Shown piece by piece: positions 1 through 8,763 of a stretch of 20,003 bases of DNA; the first letter of the stretch is position 1, and each line of letters starts with the position of its first letter. Made by a program: the position numbers and the translations under genes. The stretch is taken from the NCBI RefSeq assembly GCF_001949145.1, contig NW_019091895.1, positions 1-20,003 of the forward strand, written 5' to 3'. A model generated the notes under the pieces. The model was not told the origin of the DNA. It was given only the letters and a program-made list of their open reading frames with translations, and made no database searches. The DNA comes from Acanthaster planci. Its lineage: Eukaryota; Echinodermata; Asteroidea; Valvatida; Acanthasteridae.

Positions 1-18
1 CTGCTTTTCATTCAACAG

Positions 19-89
19 GAGTGAATCAACTTGCTCCGGATGTGGACGGCGTTATGCATGCATTGATTTCTATCCTGCAGGGGCCTAAG
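19..89 (+). CDS. Gene A alpha-F exon
   Basis: The acceptor is TTCAACAG|GA and the donor is AAG|GTAAAG. The exon is 71 nt, entered in phase 1 and left in phase 0. It encodes VNQLAP followed by DVDGVMHALISILQGPK. Only six residues plus one split codon precede the DVD that aligns with the alpha-F DVW, so the APE motif would have to lie in an earlier exon, if it exists. Confidence 0.7.
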
Positions 90-1732
90 GTAAAGATCTG
101 TTGTTGTCACAATGGTGGAATAACTATGCCCCCCCTCCCACCTTTGAAATCTTGAAATGCACACGGCCTGTGTATAAACGACAGTTCCCTTGAACCAAAG
201 TTGTGCACCCTCACAGTACCCCTTCAGAAACTTCACCCCAGTTATGCCACTGTTGCAACAACTTGTGGGTGCTCTTTTGGACAGAACACTGAGGAGGATG
301 GAAGAGGCAAAAGAAGTTGAGAAATTCTCATTATGGTATTTTTTATGCATGTCTCGATGCAAGTGACAGGTCAATTTTGATATGAAATAAGCTGAAGAAA
401 AGGCCACACTGCTTTCATGGATGGTCTTTCTGTGATGCACAAACTTTAAAATGAGAAACCTGTGCTCTCCCTCTCATTGGAAAATTCCCGTTCTTTTATG
501 GACCATTCTATTTTTTACAGCCTTGGAACTGTACAAACTCAGGGGAACCCCCCCTTTTTCCCTAGCAAACTTCAGTTGTTTTCCTTGTACATGTACAGTC
601 TTACGTTCTGTATTTTCCACAAATCGTCTGTGTCTCTGATGTGTTTGATAAACTCAGGGGAAACCCCTTTTTCCTCCGCTGAAAAGTTCACCACCCTTCA
701 TTGCCCATTTGGATTTGTGTGAAATCCAACTGAAGGATTTTCTGTATGGATTATAGCTTCCAACAAGCCTGTTGCTGCTCATGACTGTGGACATCTGCAT
801 TGAAAAAACAGACAGGCCAAGGACACCCTGAAAAATAGCAAGACAAAGACTGAAGTGGTATTGCCTGTATTTTCAGCTGGTGCACTGCAATTCCTTTTTT
901 TTAACACTGCTGCATGGGTTCCTTTAAGTTCAGCATACACCCAGGGCGAGGATACCACCAAGAACTGACGAACGACTAAAACAATTCATCGAGGGTGTTT
1001 TGGAGGATCCTGAGAGGTCAGCAGCTAAGACCTTGGAGAACTGGCCTTATTACCTCGGTGAGTGACCAACAACGTGGCCGGGGCTGAGGGATGCACCTAC
1101 CCCCATAAACAAACTTTGGCCCCACTGCCCAACTGAAATATGGTTCTTTTAGGGAACATAATTTATTGGATATCTTAAAAGATTCTTATCGTGCTGGTTG
1201 CTAACAGTTGTTTTGATATCAGAAATTTGGCTGTCCAAACTGTAAAGTCCAGTGGCAACGTTGTGCTCACTGGTCTCAGCAAATGACCAATTACCGATCA
1301 TTCAACACTTCATAGCAGGTATCTGGAAATTAGGCATCTGGTTTTAGTGTTAAATCTAACTCGTAATACAACAAATTAGTGAAATTAAGTGAAAATTTCC
1401 TCCGAAGTGAATTGAAATTTGGAAGTAAGTCCCTCACTTCAGAATGTCAGCTCAGTTGTCAGTTAGCCATGTGGGGGCTTCTTGTTTGTCAAAAGTTCTC
1501 ATGAGTGAATTCCAAAGTGTCATACCAGTTGAGAATGACGGCCTTTTTTGGGTTTTGTTTTCTTCCCACAGAGGAGGACCTAGACAGTGTCCCAGCCGTC
1601 ATGGACGACGAGGGTCTGGATGAGGCCTCTATTGGAGTGCAGACACTGCCAGATGAGAACCCCAGGCCCTGCGAACCACCCAGGGCAGAGTGGGACGACA
1701 CTGATATGTCTGGGTTTTTCGATTCAGAGTGA
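19..1732 (+). CDS. Gene A: 3' end of a NIK/MAP3K14-like kinase (three last coding exons)
   Basis: Three exons with GT-AG borders join in frame: 19-89, 934-1057 and 1572-1732, the last ending in TGA. They give about 117 C-terminal residues; earlier exons lie left of the window. The first exon carries the alpha-F helix (DVDGVMHALISILQG, matching the DVW...L..G region of kinases). The second carries the end of the C-lobe (RIPPRTDERLKQF, then LEDPERSAAKTL where kinases have RP-A-LL). The third is an acidic tail ending DMSGFFDSE. Intron phases 1, 0 and 1 and the sequence match gene B on the other strand (RLPPKTDERILKF, SRPKAEEVL), and through gene B the assignment to the NIK family is inferred. 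The normal DVW tryptophan is Asp here. The acceptor at 932-933 was chosen over the AG at 941-942 because only it keeps frame. Catalytic competence cannot be judged because the active-site exons are missing. Confidence 0.72.
110..253. mobile_element. Short MITE-like element with hAT-like inverted termini, in gene A intron
   Basis: GTGGAATAACT at 115-125 is repeated in inverted form at 240-250 (reverse complement GTGGCATAACT, 10 of 11 identical). Next to the termini lie C-runs, so the inverted ends read CAGTGGCATAACTGGGG-like. This resembles hAT-derived non-autonomous elements. I found no convincing 8-bp target-site duplication, so the class is tentative. It sits entirely inside the 90-933 intron. 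Confidence 0.35.
934..1057 (+). CDS. Gene A C-lobe exon (alpha-G to alpha-I)
   Basis: The exon is 124 nt, phase 0 in and phase 1 out, with donor CTCG|GTGAGT. It contains RIPPRTDERLKQF and a degenerate version of the usual RP-A-LL segment (DPERSAAKTLENW). It is collinear with exon 9749-9866 of gene B, which is 118 nt and has the same two phases. Confidence 0.75.
1572..1732 (+). CDS. Gene A terminal exon (acidic tail)
   Basis: A strong acceptor (TTTTCTTCCCACAG) precedes the exon and TGA at 1730-1732 ends it. It encodes about 53 residues rich in Asp, Glu and Pro with no recognised domain. The first residues (E-E-D-L-D-S-V-P) match the start of gene B's last exon (E-S-E-L-Y-S-V-P), which supports both exon calls. 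Confidence 0.75.
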
Positions 1733-2794
1733 CTGGTTGGTGAATAGGCCCCCATCCTATCACAGCCGTGAAAACAAATTTTATGAAACATGCTGATAAC
1801 TGAATCCATACTTCCACATTACCAGAAATTTGTAAAGTCTGCATTTGCACATGCGCAAACTCATGACAGCAGGGTTCTGTATAGTTTGTTCAGAGCTTAA
1901 CAATTATAAGGTCATATTCTTGTATGCATCAATAGGAAGTAAATTGCAAAAGAAAGAACAACTCATGAATTTTTATTTGCCAAAGTTTGGTGAGAAATGT
2001 TGACAAAAACCAATGGTACATACTGCCTCCGAAAATTTTGCTACCGGAGCCATGATATGCTCATCTCAAGACACTGAAGCTGAACAACCCACTGAGTTTC
2101 AGGGCCAGTTTTCGTTGCGAGCTGTAATTTGCAAATAGTGTCGATTGAGGGCGGTGTTTCAAAGTCTACATGGAGCTGAAAGATTTGCAGATTGCAACAG
2201 AGTATACAGTGTACATCCATGGGTCAAACTTGTTGCATCGGGATTTGGCAATGTACGCAACGTTGACTGTGTTGGCAGACTCTGCGTATAGGCCTTGTGT
2301 ACATGTGTGTGAGAGTCACACATTGTTTACGACATTGTTCAGAGGGCTGGGGTTTTGTATATGGTTTGTGTAGCTTTGAACCTTCTAAATTCACTTGACC
2401 TGCTTGACTTTAATGTTATGTTGCTACTACACAGTCGGGTAAGCAGGGGCATGTTTGTAATGTACTATGCATGGGCGTTAATCGGGGGGGGGGATAGGGG
2501 ACATGTCTCCCCGGATACAAATCTAAATGAAAATATATAGATTACGAAAGCATTTGTTAAAAAAATGGCCAAAGTAGCCAAAAATGTTGTCACATCATTT
2601 TATATTTCAAAATATATTTTGAAAGATCTAGGAGGAAGTACTGTCACACATGCTCACCGATGCTCCAACACTTTATAGACTGAGTGCCATCTTTGATCCT
2701 GCAAACACACATGGCGGATCCATTGAAGCATAATCCAGAAAAGCCTGGTTGGTCTAGGTTTGGGATCACTGATCCCATCCCTGCATCTGTGTGA
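1733..2794 (+). other. Probable 3' UTR of gene A; no other gene seen
   Basis: This stretch follows the gene A stop codon. The open frames here are short and lack splice support or recognisable protein content. I see no RNA gene. Confidence 0.3.
2470..2515. repeat. G-tract repeat with near-palindromic flank
   Basis: A run of ten G at 2484-2493 is followed by GGGGACATGTCTCCCC at 2497-2512, a near-perfect palindrome. The layout (unique lead, G-run, complementary C-run) recurs in other parts of the window, such as 6437-6471, 7044-7060 and 8470-8511, and looks like a dispersed repeat family. Confidence 0.4.
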
Positions 2795-2800
2795 AATAAA
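2795..2800 (+). terminator. Candidate polyadenylation signal of gene A
   Basis: This is the first AATAAA downstream of the gene A stop codon. A GT-rich stretch (CTTGTTTGTG) follows about 15 bases later, as expected for a cleavage signal. It implies a 3' UTR of about 1.07 kb that contains the G-tract repeat at 2470-2515. Variant hexamers closer to the stop could be used instead. Confidence 0.3.
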
Positions 2801-4060
2801 TGTCACAGGCCTCTTGTTTGTGATTCATGGATCCAGTTTGCAAGTTGTTGGGTGGGGGAGGTTGCTATTACCTTTGCCTCAAATTCAGAGGTGAGTGAGG
2901 GAGTGGATAGGTATGGGTTGGTTTGAACACTAGAAAATGCTGTTTATTGGTGTTGGAGTTGCAACCTCTGCAGACAATCACAAGACCCCACAAGACCATT
3001 ACAAAACCAATGTATATGCTACTTCTATATGGGGGGTGTAGCCATGCCCCTGTCAACTCAGAGGGAAATTTTGTGGGTATTTTTAAGACACAAAAAGTTG
3101 GCAAAGTTTGTGAGCCATTTCATTTTCTGCTGTCCCGTAAGTAAAACCATGAAAAGTATTTGATGAAAGAGTCATGTTTTTGGCCCCACCTCAGTAACAT
3201 TGCGACTCCTCAGAAAATTTGATTCTCGATGTTTCCGTGAATAGCAAAAATTGTTTGCAGTGCTCAAGACATTCCTTGAATAGAAATGTACACTCTGCAT
3301 TGGCTGTCAGCATCTTGATTATTGCACCTTCTCTTTAAACAAAATTGGGGGTGGGAGTTATGCATGGTCCCTGTCTTTTCAAAACATAGGGTGCTTCACT
3401 GATCTCCTCCTTTGCTCTTGAGATGATTAACTGTTAATAGTCTTGGCCTAGGATAAGAAGCCCACAGTGCCACAGCTATGGGTGGAGAAAGTGCAAGTTT
3501 ATTTATGAAGTATCTAATTCCTAATTCGTAGTGGCAGTTGGATTCCGTGGCTTGGCAGGGCAATGTGTAATCTTCCAAGGTAAAAAGTAAATCTTAAAGA
3601 AATTCTTATTAACTTTGTTATATGTATATTTGTTATAGTTTAAATTGAAATGTAATTTTAAAACAAAGCTACACTTTGTTGAAAAATAGATTTTACTACA
3701 TTTGTATTAACTCTCAAATCATCTCAATACAATTATAGTACGTATAGTACATATCAGGAAAGTTGAAATTATGTATATCTAGTTGTCAAAATAAACAGAA
3801 TTATAAATCAGTCATGTCTTCAACAGCAAGGCTTGATTGACATCAAAGCTAAAACTTCTATGTAACATCTTAACATGTGAATTTACATTTAAATGATTAT
3901 AATGAAATCATGATCTGAAGAAATCTGAATGACTGCATTTGGATTACATGTATTTTGTGTCTAGTCTTGGGTGATAGCCTTTATTTTAAGGGATATGTTG
4001 GCCTGAATCGATAAAACGATAAAAAATGAAATATTATATTAAATGACTGGTGTATTACTC
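2801..4060. other. Intergenic, nothing supportable
   Basis: The stretch becomes strongly AT-rich from about 3600. Open frames are short and unsupported. There is a G/C-tract fragment at about 3030-3052. I see no splice-supported exon, tRNA or tandem repeat. Confidence 0.4.
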
Positions 4061-4960
4061 TGCTATTATGGTGAATCTTTGCCCGTTTTGTTGAAGGGGT
4101 GGCTTTCTGACAGCCGCCTCCCGCCAATGGGGTCATTCCAGCGGCTGCTCCCTTCCTCTGGGAGCCATGTTATAGGTTTTGTGTCTATGCGTTTTCGACA
4201 TTCAAAGCTTGAGTAAGTGTTGATTAGCAAACCGTCGTCATGTACTTCGTAAATTTTTGAAACGTTTTTAGACACCTGTCAGTCAGTGTATATACTGCTC
4301 GTGGGCACCTGCCGCGCAAGAGGGTGCACCCCTAAAAATAAAATCTCATAGACAGCAGTGATATAATCCCCATACGTGACAAATATTTTAAAAATACTCA
4401 CAACTCTCACAGGTGTTCAGGCTGCACAGAAAAATTATGTTCCACATGTCCTCTTTCATTTTCCTTTAAATTCTAAATGGGTTGACTAATGAATTTTTGA
4501 GAAATTCTCACCCAAAGCAAACCACCCCTAAAATGAAGGAAATTTCACTGCCCGGGAAAGTAGCCAATTTGAAAATGCATCCCCCGTCTGCAAAATGGCT
4601 CAAATAGTGCCATTCTGAGTCGCACCCGATTGCATCTAAATTGTTCAGAATTGGAAGCCCTGAGTCCCGGACCAGGGGTTCAGTGTCAAATTTCTTCAAT
4701 TCCCTCAGTTCCATGCCCTCAGGGCCCTCTAATATAAAATATTTTGAGTCTATAACTTTTATTAATGAGCTAGGCGGACATAATACTGGCCTTAATACGA
4801 GGGTGCACCCAGACGTCTGGGTCTGTGGCTTTCCTGTGACTCAATAGCGATGAGGGGCCTACTGTCTCAGGGAATGTGGTGACAGTCACACAGTGGATGG
4901 ACCAAATGTCTTTCAAAGTTAAGGTTCCCCCTTCCCTTTCTGTTTTCTGCGACGTTAGTA
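4061..4960. other. Unassigned non-coding block, possible old repeat insertion
   Basis: Base composition changes from AT-rich to balanced at about 4070. The 12-mer GAGGGTGCACCC occurs at 4320-4331 and again at 4799-4810, and its core GGGTGCACCC is a perfect palindrome. Such paired motifs may be ends or internal marks of an insertion, but I found no target duplication. Short open frames on both strands (4066-4275 and 4508-4714 minus, 4641-4847 plus) show no recognised domain. Confidence 0.25.
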
Positions 4961-5260
4961 GGTTTCTTCAAGACGCGAAGAAAATATTGTTCTGTGAGAA
5001 CCCGTCCCAATCGAATCATCAGCGACCCTCGTCCGGCAGTCGACGGACTCCTCTGGAACGCGTTAAAACGAATGAGGCCTGAAGACTATACACCGTACAT
5101 AGGAGTCGGGAACCATGTGGCGCACCTTGCACAAGTATGAATCGTCATTTTTTTCGCGGGCATGGAGACCTGGCAGGATAGCCGGCTTGTTCCTGCAATC
5201 GAAGGTGAGTTTGCTACGGTAGGCTATAACCGAGTCATTTTGGTCTTGGCGAGGCACTTT
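4960..5260 (+). promoter_or_regulatory. CpG-enriched promoter-like segment at the 5' end of gene C
   Basis: CG dinucleotides are dense here (for example around 4951-4978, 5010-5070, 5108-5160 and 5200-5232), while flanking sequence has few. Loss of CpG depletion is typical of unmethylated promoters. The segment contains the candidate start codon of gene C in a good context (GGGCATGG) and a GTGAGT donor 43 nt later. I see no clear TATA box. Confidence 0.4.
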
Positions 5261-5971
5261 AATATCACTCGTTGCTTTTCTACAAATTAAGTAAGTCCAA
5301 CATTATACGAGTTCCTATTTTTCCTATACGATCATTGGCTGAATAAATCAAGATTGTGGTTGATTTTAGGTGCTTTGCGCCGAAATGGTTGCATCAAACA
5401 GCAGTATGATTCTAGGCTGATTACCCAGAGTAATGAGGTGGTATTTGGAATGTTTCAGAGTCATTTTAGCGGGTAATAATAATGGGAAATCGTAGTGAAT
5501 AGCACTATGATAACTGTTACCAAATGATTAAGGTCACTTAGGCTAAAGAGAAACTTTGTCATGGCAGGAAATACTTTCTTTGCATAAGAACTTCAAATGT
5601 ACATATTTTTGGCAATCCAAACAAGCCGTACTGTATTTGAGCCTGACAGGTGAAGGGTAAAGGTCGGTGGCTAAAACAAGACAAATCTTGATTATGGTCC
5701 AAATTAAAGGTGTGGATTTGGGCATGGGTTTGGCAGGGCATTACTGTTTGTTAATTACAAATCATTCTTGTTCCTTCAACAGGTAATTTGACACCAAGAC
5801 TGAAGCAAGCAAGAAATCAGGGACAATTAGCATGTCATGTTCACTCAAGGTAAACTAACCCTCTCTTTCAGCCGTGAGCTATGCTAAAATTGTGCCAGTG
5901 AATGCAAGACTCAAGAACCCAAGTCACGGGAACAGTATTTGCAAGCGGAACCACTCGATGAATTGGTCAGA
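5162..5971 (+). CDS. Gene C: unrecognised small protein, first two candidate exons
   Basis: Exon 5162-5204 begins with ATG (METWQDSRLVPAIE) and ends at a consensus GTGAGT donor in phase 1. Exon 5872-5971 begins after a pyrimidine-rich acceptor (CCCTCTCTTTCAG) in the matching phase and ends at a consensus donor (CAGA|GTAAGT) in phase 2. Joined, they read openly for about 47 residues, including VSYAKIVPVNARLKN and a basic stretch near KRNHSMNW. The overlapping ATG at 5116 gives a basic, mitochondrial-presequence-like peptide but cannot be spliced in frame. No family is recognised. A 5' UTR or long non-coding RNA would look similar, so coding status is uncertain. Confidence 0.35.
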
Positions 5972-6213
5972 GTAAGTCAAACCAGTGGCTTATCAATCTC
6001 ATTTTTGTATGGTAACTGTCCTGGACCTTTCCCTCATCAAAAGCAGCTTTAGAGGCATTTTGGGATCAGGTTATGCAGAGGAATAGTCCAGGAAATCATC
6101 ATTACAACTCCAGCTCCAAGGAGTTATCTTGGGGGAGAGAAAGGAGCATTTTGTGTAAGTTTTCTTAACCACAGGAAAACTCAGGGATGTCCACACTACG
6201 CATGTGAAACTAA

Positions 6214-6229
6214 TGTGTGTGTGTGTGTG
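6214..6229. repeat. (TG)n microsatellite
   Basis: Eight uninterrupted TG dinucleotides lie in non-coding DNA, inside the putative gene C intron. Confidence 0.85.
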
Positions 6230-6435
6230 CCGAGGCCAGATCCCTCTGTGGAGTGGGGGGCACAAGCACGCAGCGTCCTCGGTACACTTTGCGTTAACTG
6301 GTAACACCAGTTGCAATTAGGAAGCTGCTCATCAGAAACAGTTTCGGGAACAAAACAGCTCTGCCCACACAAAACAACTTCCATTTAAATCACTTAATAT
6401 CTCCACTCGGATTGATTTTAAAAAAACCTCATCTT

Positions 6436-6488
6436 TTTTGGGAGGGGGGGGCATTGCCCCATTGCCCCCACCGGATCCATCATTGGGT
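6436..6488 (-). repeat. G/C-tract repeat ending in a hAT-like terminus
   Basis: A G-rich run is followed by GCATTGCCCC, ATTGCCCCC and then GGATCCATCATTGG. The reverse complement starts CCAATGATGGATCCGG, a degenerate form of the CAGTGGCGGATCC-like ends of many hAT-derived elements. No matching second end was located, so this may be a solo fragment. Confidence 0.25.
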
Positions 6489-6816
6489 ATGTTTTCAACA
6501 TATTTTTCCACTATTATGACACAAATGAATATTTCAAGGCAAAAATTTGACTCGACCCAAATTTAAGTTTTCAAAATTTAATGCAAATCAAGTTGTTGAA
6601 ATTTGTTTCTGCTTGTTCAAAAATAAAGTTATTACTATGTTCAGATGTTTCCCATACTGCTGTAAGTGAAGAAATAAAAAAAGACTGAATTGCTTCGAAA
6701 CGTATGTGCCAAGAACTTTTGCAGAAAAGTTACAATACTTCTTCTTATCATTAAGTCTTGATTGCAAGTAATGATTTTTTTTTTCAATCATTGGTCAAAC
6801 TTCTGTCGTGTTGTGT

Positions 6817-6893
6817 GGGAGGGTGGCACAGTCAGTCCAGAGGCCATTAGCTGGAATCGAGCATGCCATTGGCTCGAATTGGGCATGTCCTTT
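6817..6893 (+). mobile_element. tRNA-derived SINE head
   Basis: The block starts GGGAGGG. TGGCACAGTCAG at 6824-6835 matches the pol III A box (TRGCNNAGTNG) and GGCTCGAATTGG at 6871-6882 matches the B box (GGTTCGANTCC), with near-tRNA spacing. The 3' side does not pair with the 5' GGGAGGG, so it is not a functional tRNA gene. Non-tRNA sequence follows directly, as in a SINE body. The 3' limit of the element is not clear. Confidence 0.5.
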
Positions 6894-7043
6894 ACAGGAA
6901 TTTGGGGATCACCTTTACCCGATGTCATCAAGATTGATGATGATATCCCTCGATCCCCAGCCAAATATCAGCAAGACGATGGGATATGGTGGTGGAACAG
7001 GGCAAGGGGGCCAGTTGACAGTTTCCCCCCTCAAATTTTTCAA

Positions 7044-7142
7044 CTGGGGGGTATGGCCCCTCACTTTTTGCAGGTCCTACAAGGGGGTGGAGCTTGGTGG
7101 ATCAGCCTCACAACTCAGATCTCACAACTGCCCCCCCCTCCC
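7044..7142. repeat. G/C-tract cluster
   Basis: GGGGGGTATGGCCCC is followed by AAGGGGGTGGAGC and then two C-runs. It belongs to the same style of low-complexity repeat as 2470-2515. It is flanked by the SINE head on the left and the possible gene C terminal exon on the right. Confidence 0.35.
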
Positions 7143-7195
7143 CCCACTTTAAAAATTGTTCTGCCAACACTGGCTGTATCCCTACCTCTATCCAG

Positions 7196-7289
7196 AGCAA
7201 CTAGTTTATCAAGTGTACCGGGCACAGATGTGTTCTTCTGGGAGGACTTTTTGTTTTTGTGGAATGGTTTTTCTCCTTTAATTATTTAA
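7196..7289 (+). CDS. Possible terminal exon of gene C
   Basis: A good acceptor (CCCTACCTCTATCCAG) precedes 7196. Entering in phase 2, as the exon at 5872-5971 requires, gives 31 residues (after ATSLSSVPGTDVFFWEDF the rest is hydrophobic) and then TAA at 7287-7289. An AATAAA lies 153 bases downstream. The protein is unrecognised and the link to the upstream exons rests only on phase, so this is a hypothesis. Confidence 0.15.
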
Positions 7290-7441
7290 AACAGTGTAAA
7301 ACAGATACTCCCACATTTTACAAAATGGGCATTTAAGAACACCCAGTCTCTTCTTTTCATGGACAGTACAGAGAACAAACAGTTATAAGGGGGGGAGGGT
7401 TAGATGATTAACTTTTCATGTTAATACTTCAGGTTCTGTGT

Positions 7442-7447
7442 AATAAA
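7442..7447 (+). terminator. Candidate plus-strand polyadenylation signal
   Basis: AATAAA lies downstream of the possible gene C terminal exon. Downstream GT-richness is weak. It faces candidate minus-strand signals of gene B at 7492 and 7621, as expected for convergent gene ends. Confidence 0.2.
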
Positions 7448-7491
7448 TCTTTAAAACACAAATGAACATTCAGTTAGACTTGGAGAAAATA

Positions 7492-7626
7492 TTTATTTTC
7501 GCATGTGCCAGTTGCTTATACTGAAGTTAAAAAATAGAAGTTAAAAACTTTAAGGCTAAGTACTTCGGCCAGCATGCACTGAACCACATGGGACATGAAG
7601 CATGCTGACCAGCACATCATTTTATT
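7492..7626 (-). terminator. Candidate polyadenylation signals of gene B
   Basis: On the minus strand AATAAA occurs at 7626-7621 and again at 7497-7492. The first implies a 3' UTR of about 1.06 kb after the stop codon at 8684. I see no closer perfect AATAAA between 8684 and 7626. Confidence 0.3.
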
Positions 7627-8350
7627 CGCATCTTTAAAGCAGTCGTAGACTTGGCAAAATAGATGGGATGTAGGAAACTGTCCTTGATGTAATGCATCCC
7701 GTGTACATTAAAAGGCATTCAAATCACTTGACATGAGTTCATAAAACCTGTAACACTAAAACTCATTTTAAAATCTTTGAATACATAATGGAATGCTCAT
7801 CCATATAAAATTAAGGCACAGAATATGGCGACCTTTGTGACCTATCCAACAAAATGATGGGTCCCGTATTGAAAACAAACTTGAAAGTTCATGATAGAAT
7901 TATAGTTAGGTTTGGCAGCGCCAAGGATTGAATTTTTGTGATGGTACAACCTTTCAAGGACATTTATCCCATGCAGGCACACTTAAAGGCAGTGGAAATA
8001 AAATTTTCTCAGATACAGTTTTTCTACAACTTCATACTTTTCTTGACTGACATTCATTTGACATCCCTTTAATAGTTTAAATGTATTGAAAACTACACTT
8101 TTTTAAAAACATCAAATATTGCCCTGTACTCCTGAACAACTGAAGGCACTGTTGCTGTGAAGTCATCCAGGGAAGACAAGATTCCATGCATAGGATTTTT
8201 GTTCAAATTGTGAACCCACAGTTTGTGCACCGAAAACATTTCTAGAAAGATCTGCTTGCTTGGTTTTCGTTATATATTTACTCAACAATAATCACCACAG
8301 AAAAGATAAGGTAGGCTTGCATAAATCTTAAACAATTAGGCAGTCGTTGT

Positions 8351-8525
8351 CAGTGGCAGAGCTATACTCTTCTGGGAAGGGGGTACCACAGAGTTTTCAT
8401 GATGGATGGCTCTTTCAAGAGCTCTTTGTTCACACTAAATTAATGCCTATCAATACACTACAGTTTTTTGGGGGGAGGGGGGGAAGAGTTCCCATGGGGG
8501 GGAATCTTCCCCTGATATGCCATCG
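8351..8525. repeat. G-tract repeat with hAT-like left end in gene B 3' UTR
   Basis: CAGTGGCAGAGCTATACT at 8351-8368 resembles hAT-type element ends, and G-runs lie at 8385-8390 and 8470-8487 with a complementary C-run near 8508. A matching inverted right end was not found. The run of open codons on the plus strand here is not taken as a gene. Confidence 0.25.
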
Positions 8526-8683
8526 GTTCTTTTGTGCAAACCGATGTAGTACATGTACTGGAAGCCACACGGATGATGTCATAAATATTGAGTTTAGGCT
8601 TTCATACAAACCAACAGTCGGTTTTCTTGACAGAGGACTGAAGATGCAGGTGCCATATCATGGTATAACCTCCTGTAAATCTT

Positions 8684-8763
8684 TCACACACCATTTACGT
8701 TTACGGATGGTTCATAGTTTCCCCCTGGCGGCCCCGTCACAGGAACAGAGTAGAGCTCACTCT
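8684..8763 (-). CDS. Gene B terminal exon
   Basis: A strong acceptor (TTTTTTGGTCATTCAG) precedes 8763. Phase 1 entry gives ESELYSVPVTGPPGG and a short end NYEPSVNVNGV before TGA at 8686-8684. The tail is Gly/Pro-rich, unlike the acidic gene A tail, but its first eight residues align with it. Vertebrate NIK has a much longer C-terminal region, absent here. Confidence 0.65.

Noticed and set aside
12-440. 142-codon minus open frame at the left edge
   Set aside because: It is antisense to the gene A alpha-F exon and crosses the MITE-like element; no recognisable protein.
5116-5204. Mitochondrial-presequence-like peptide from ATG 5116 (MWRTLHKYESSFFSRAW)
   Set aside because: The frame reaches the donor in phase 0 and meets a stop almost at once in either candidate next exon; the overlapping ATG at 5162 splices in frame instead.
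6817-6893. Functional tRNA gene
   Set aside because: A and B boxes are present but the acceptor stem does not close and the B box is degenerate; a SINE head fits better.
6762-7289. 175-codon plus open frame as a single protein
   Set aside because: It covers the SINE head and G/C tracts. Only its last part, after a good acceptor at 7195, is kept as a weak exon candidate.
7567-7610. Hairpin from AGCATGC and GCATGCT
   Set aside because: A 7-bp stem with a 22-base loop is expected by chance in AT-rich non-coding DNA of this length and has no other support.
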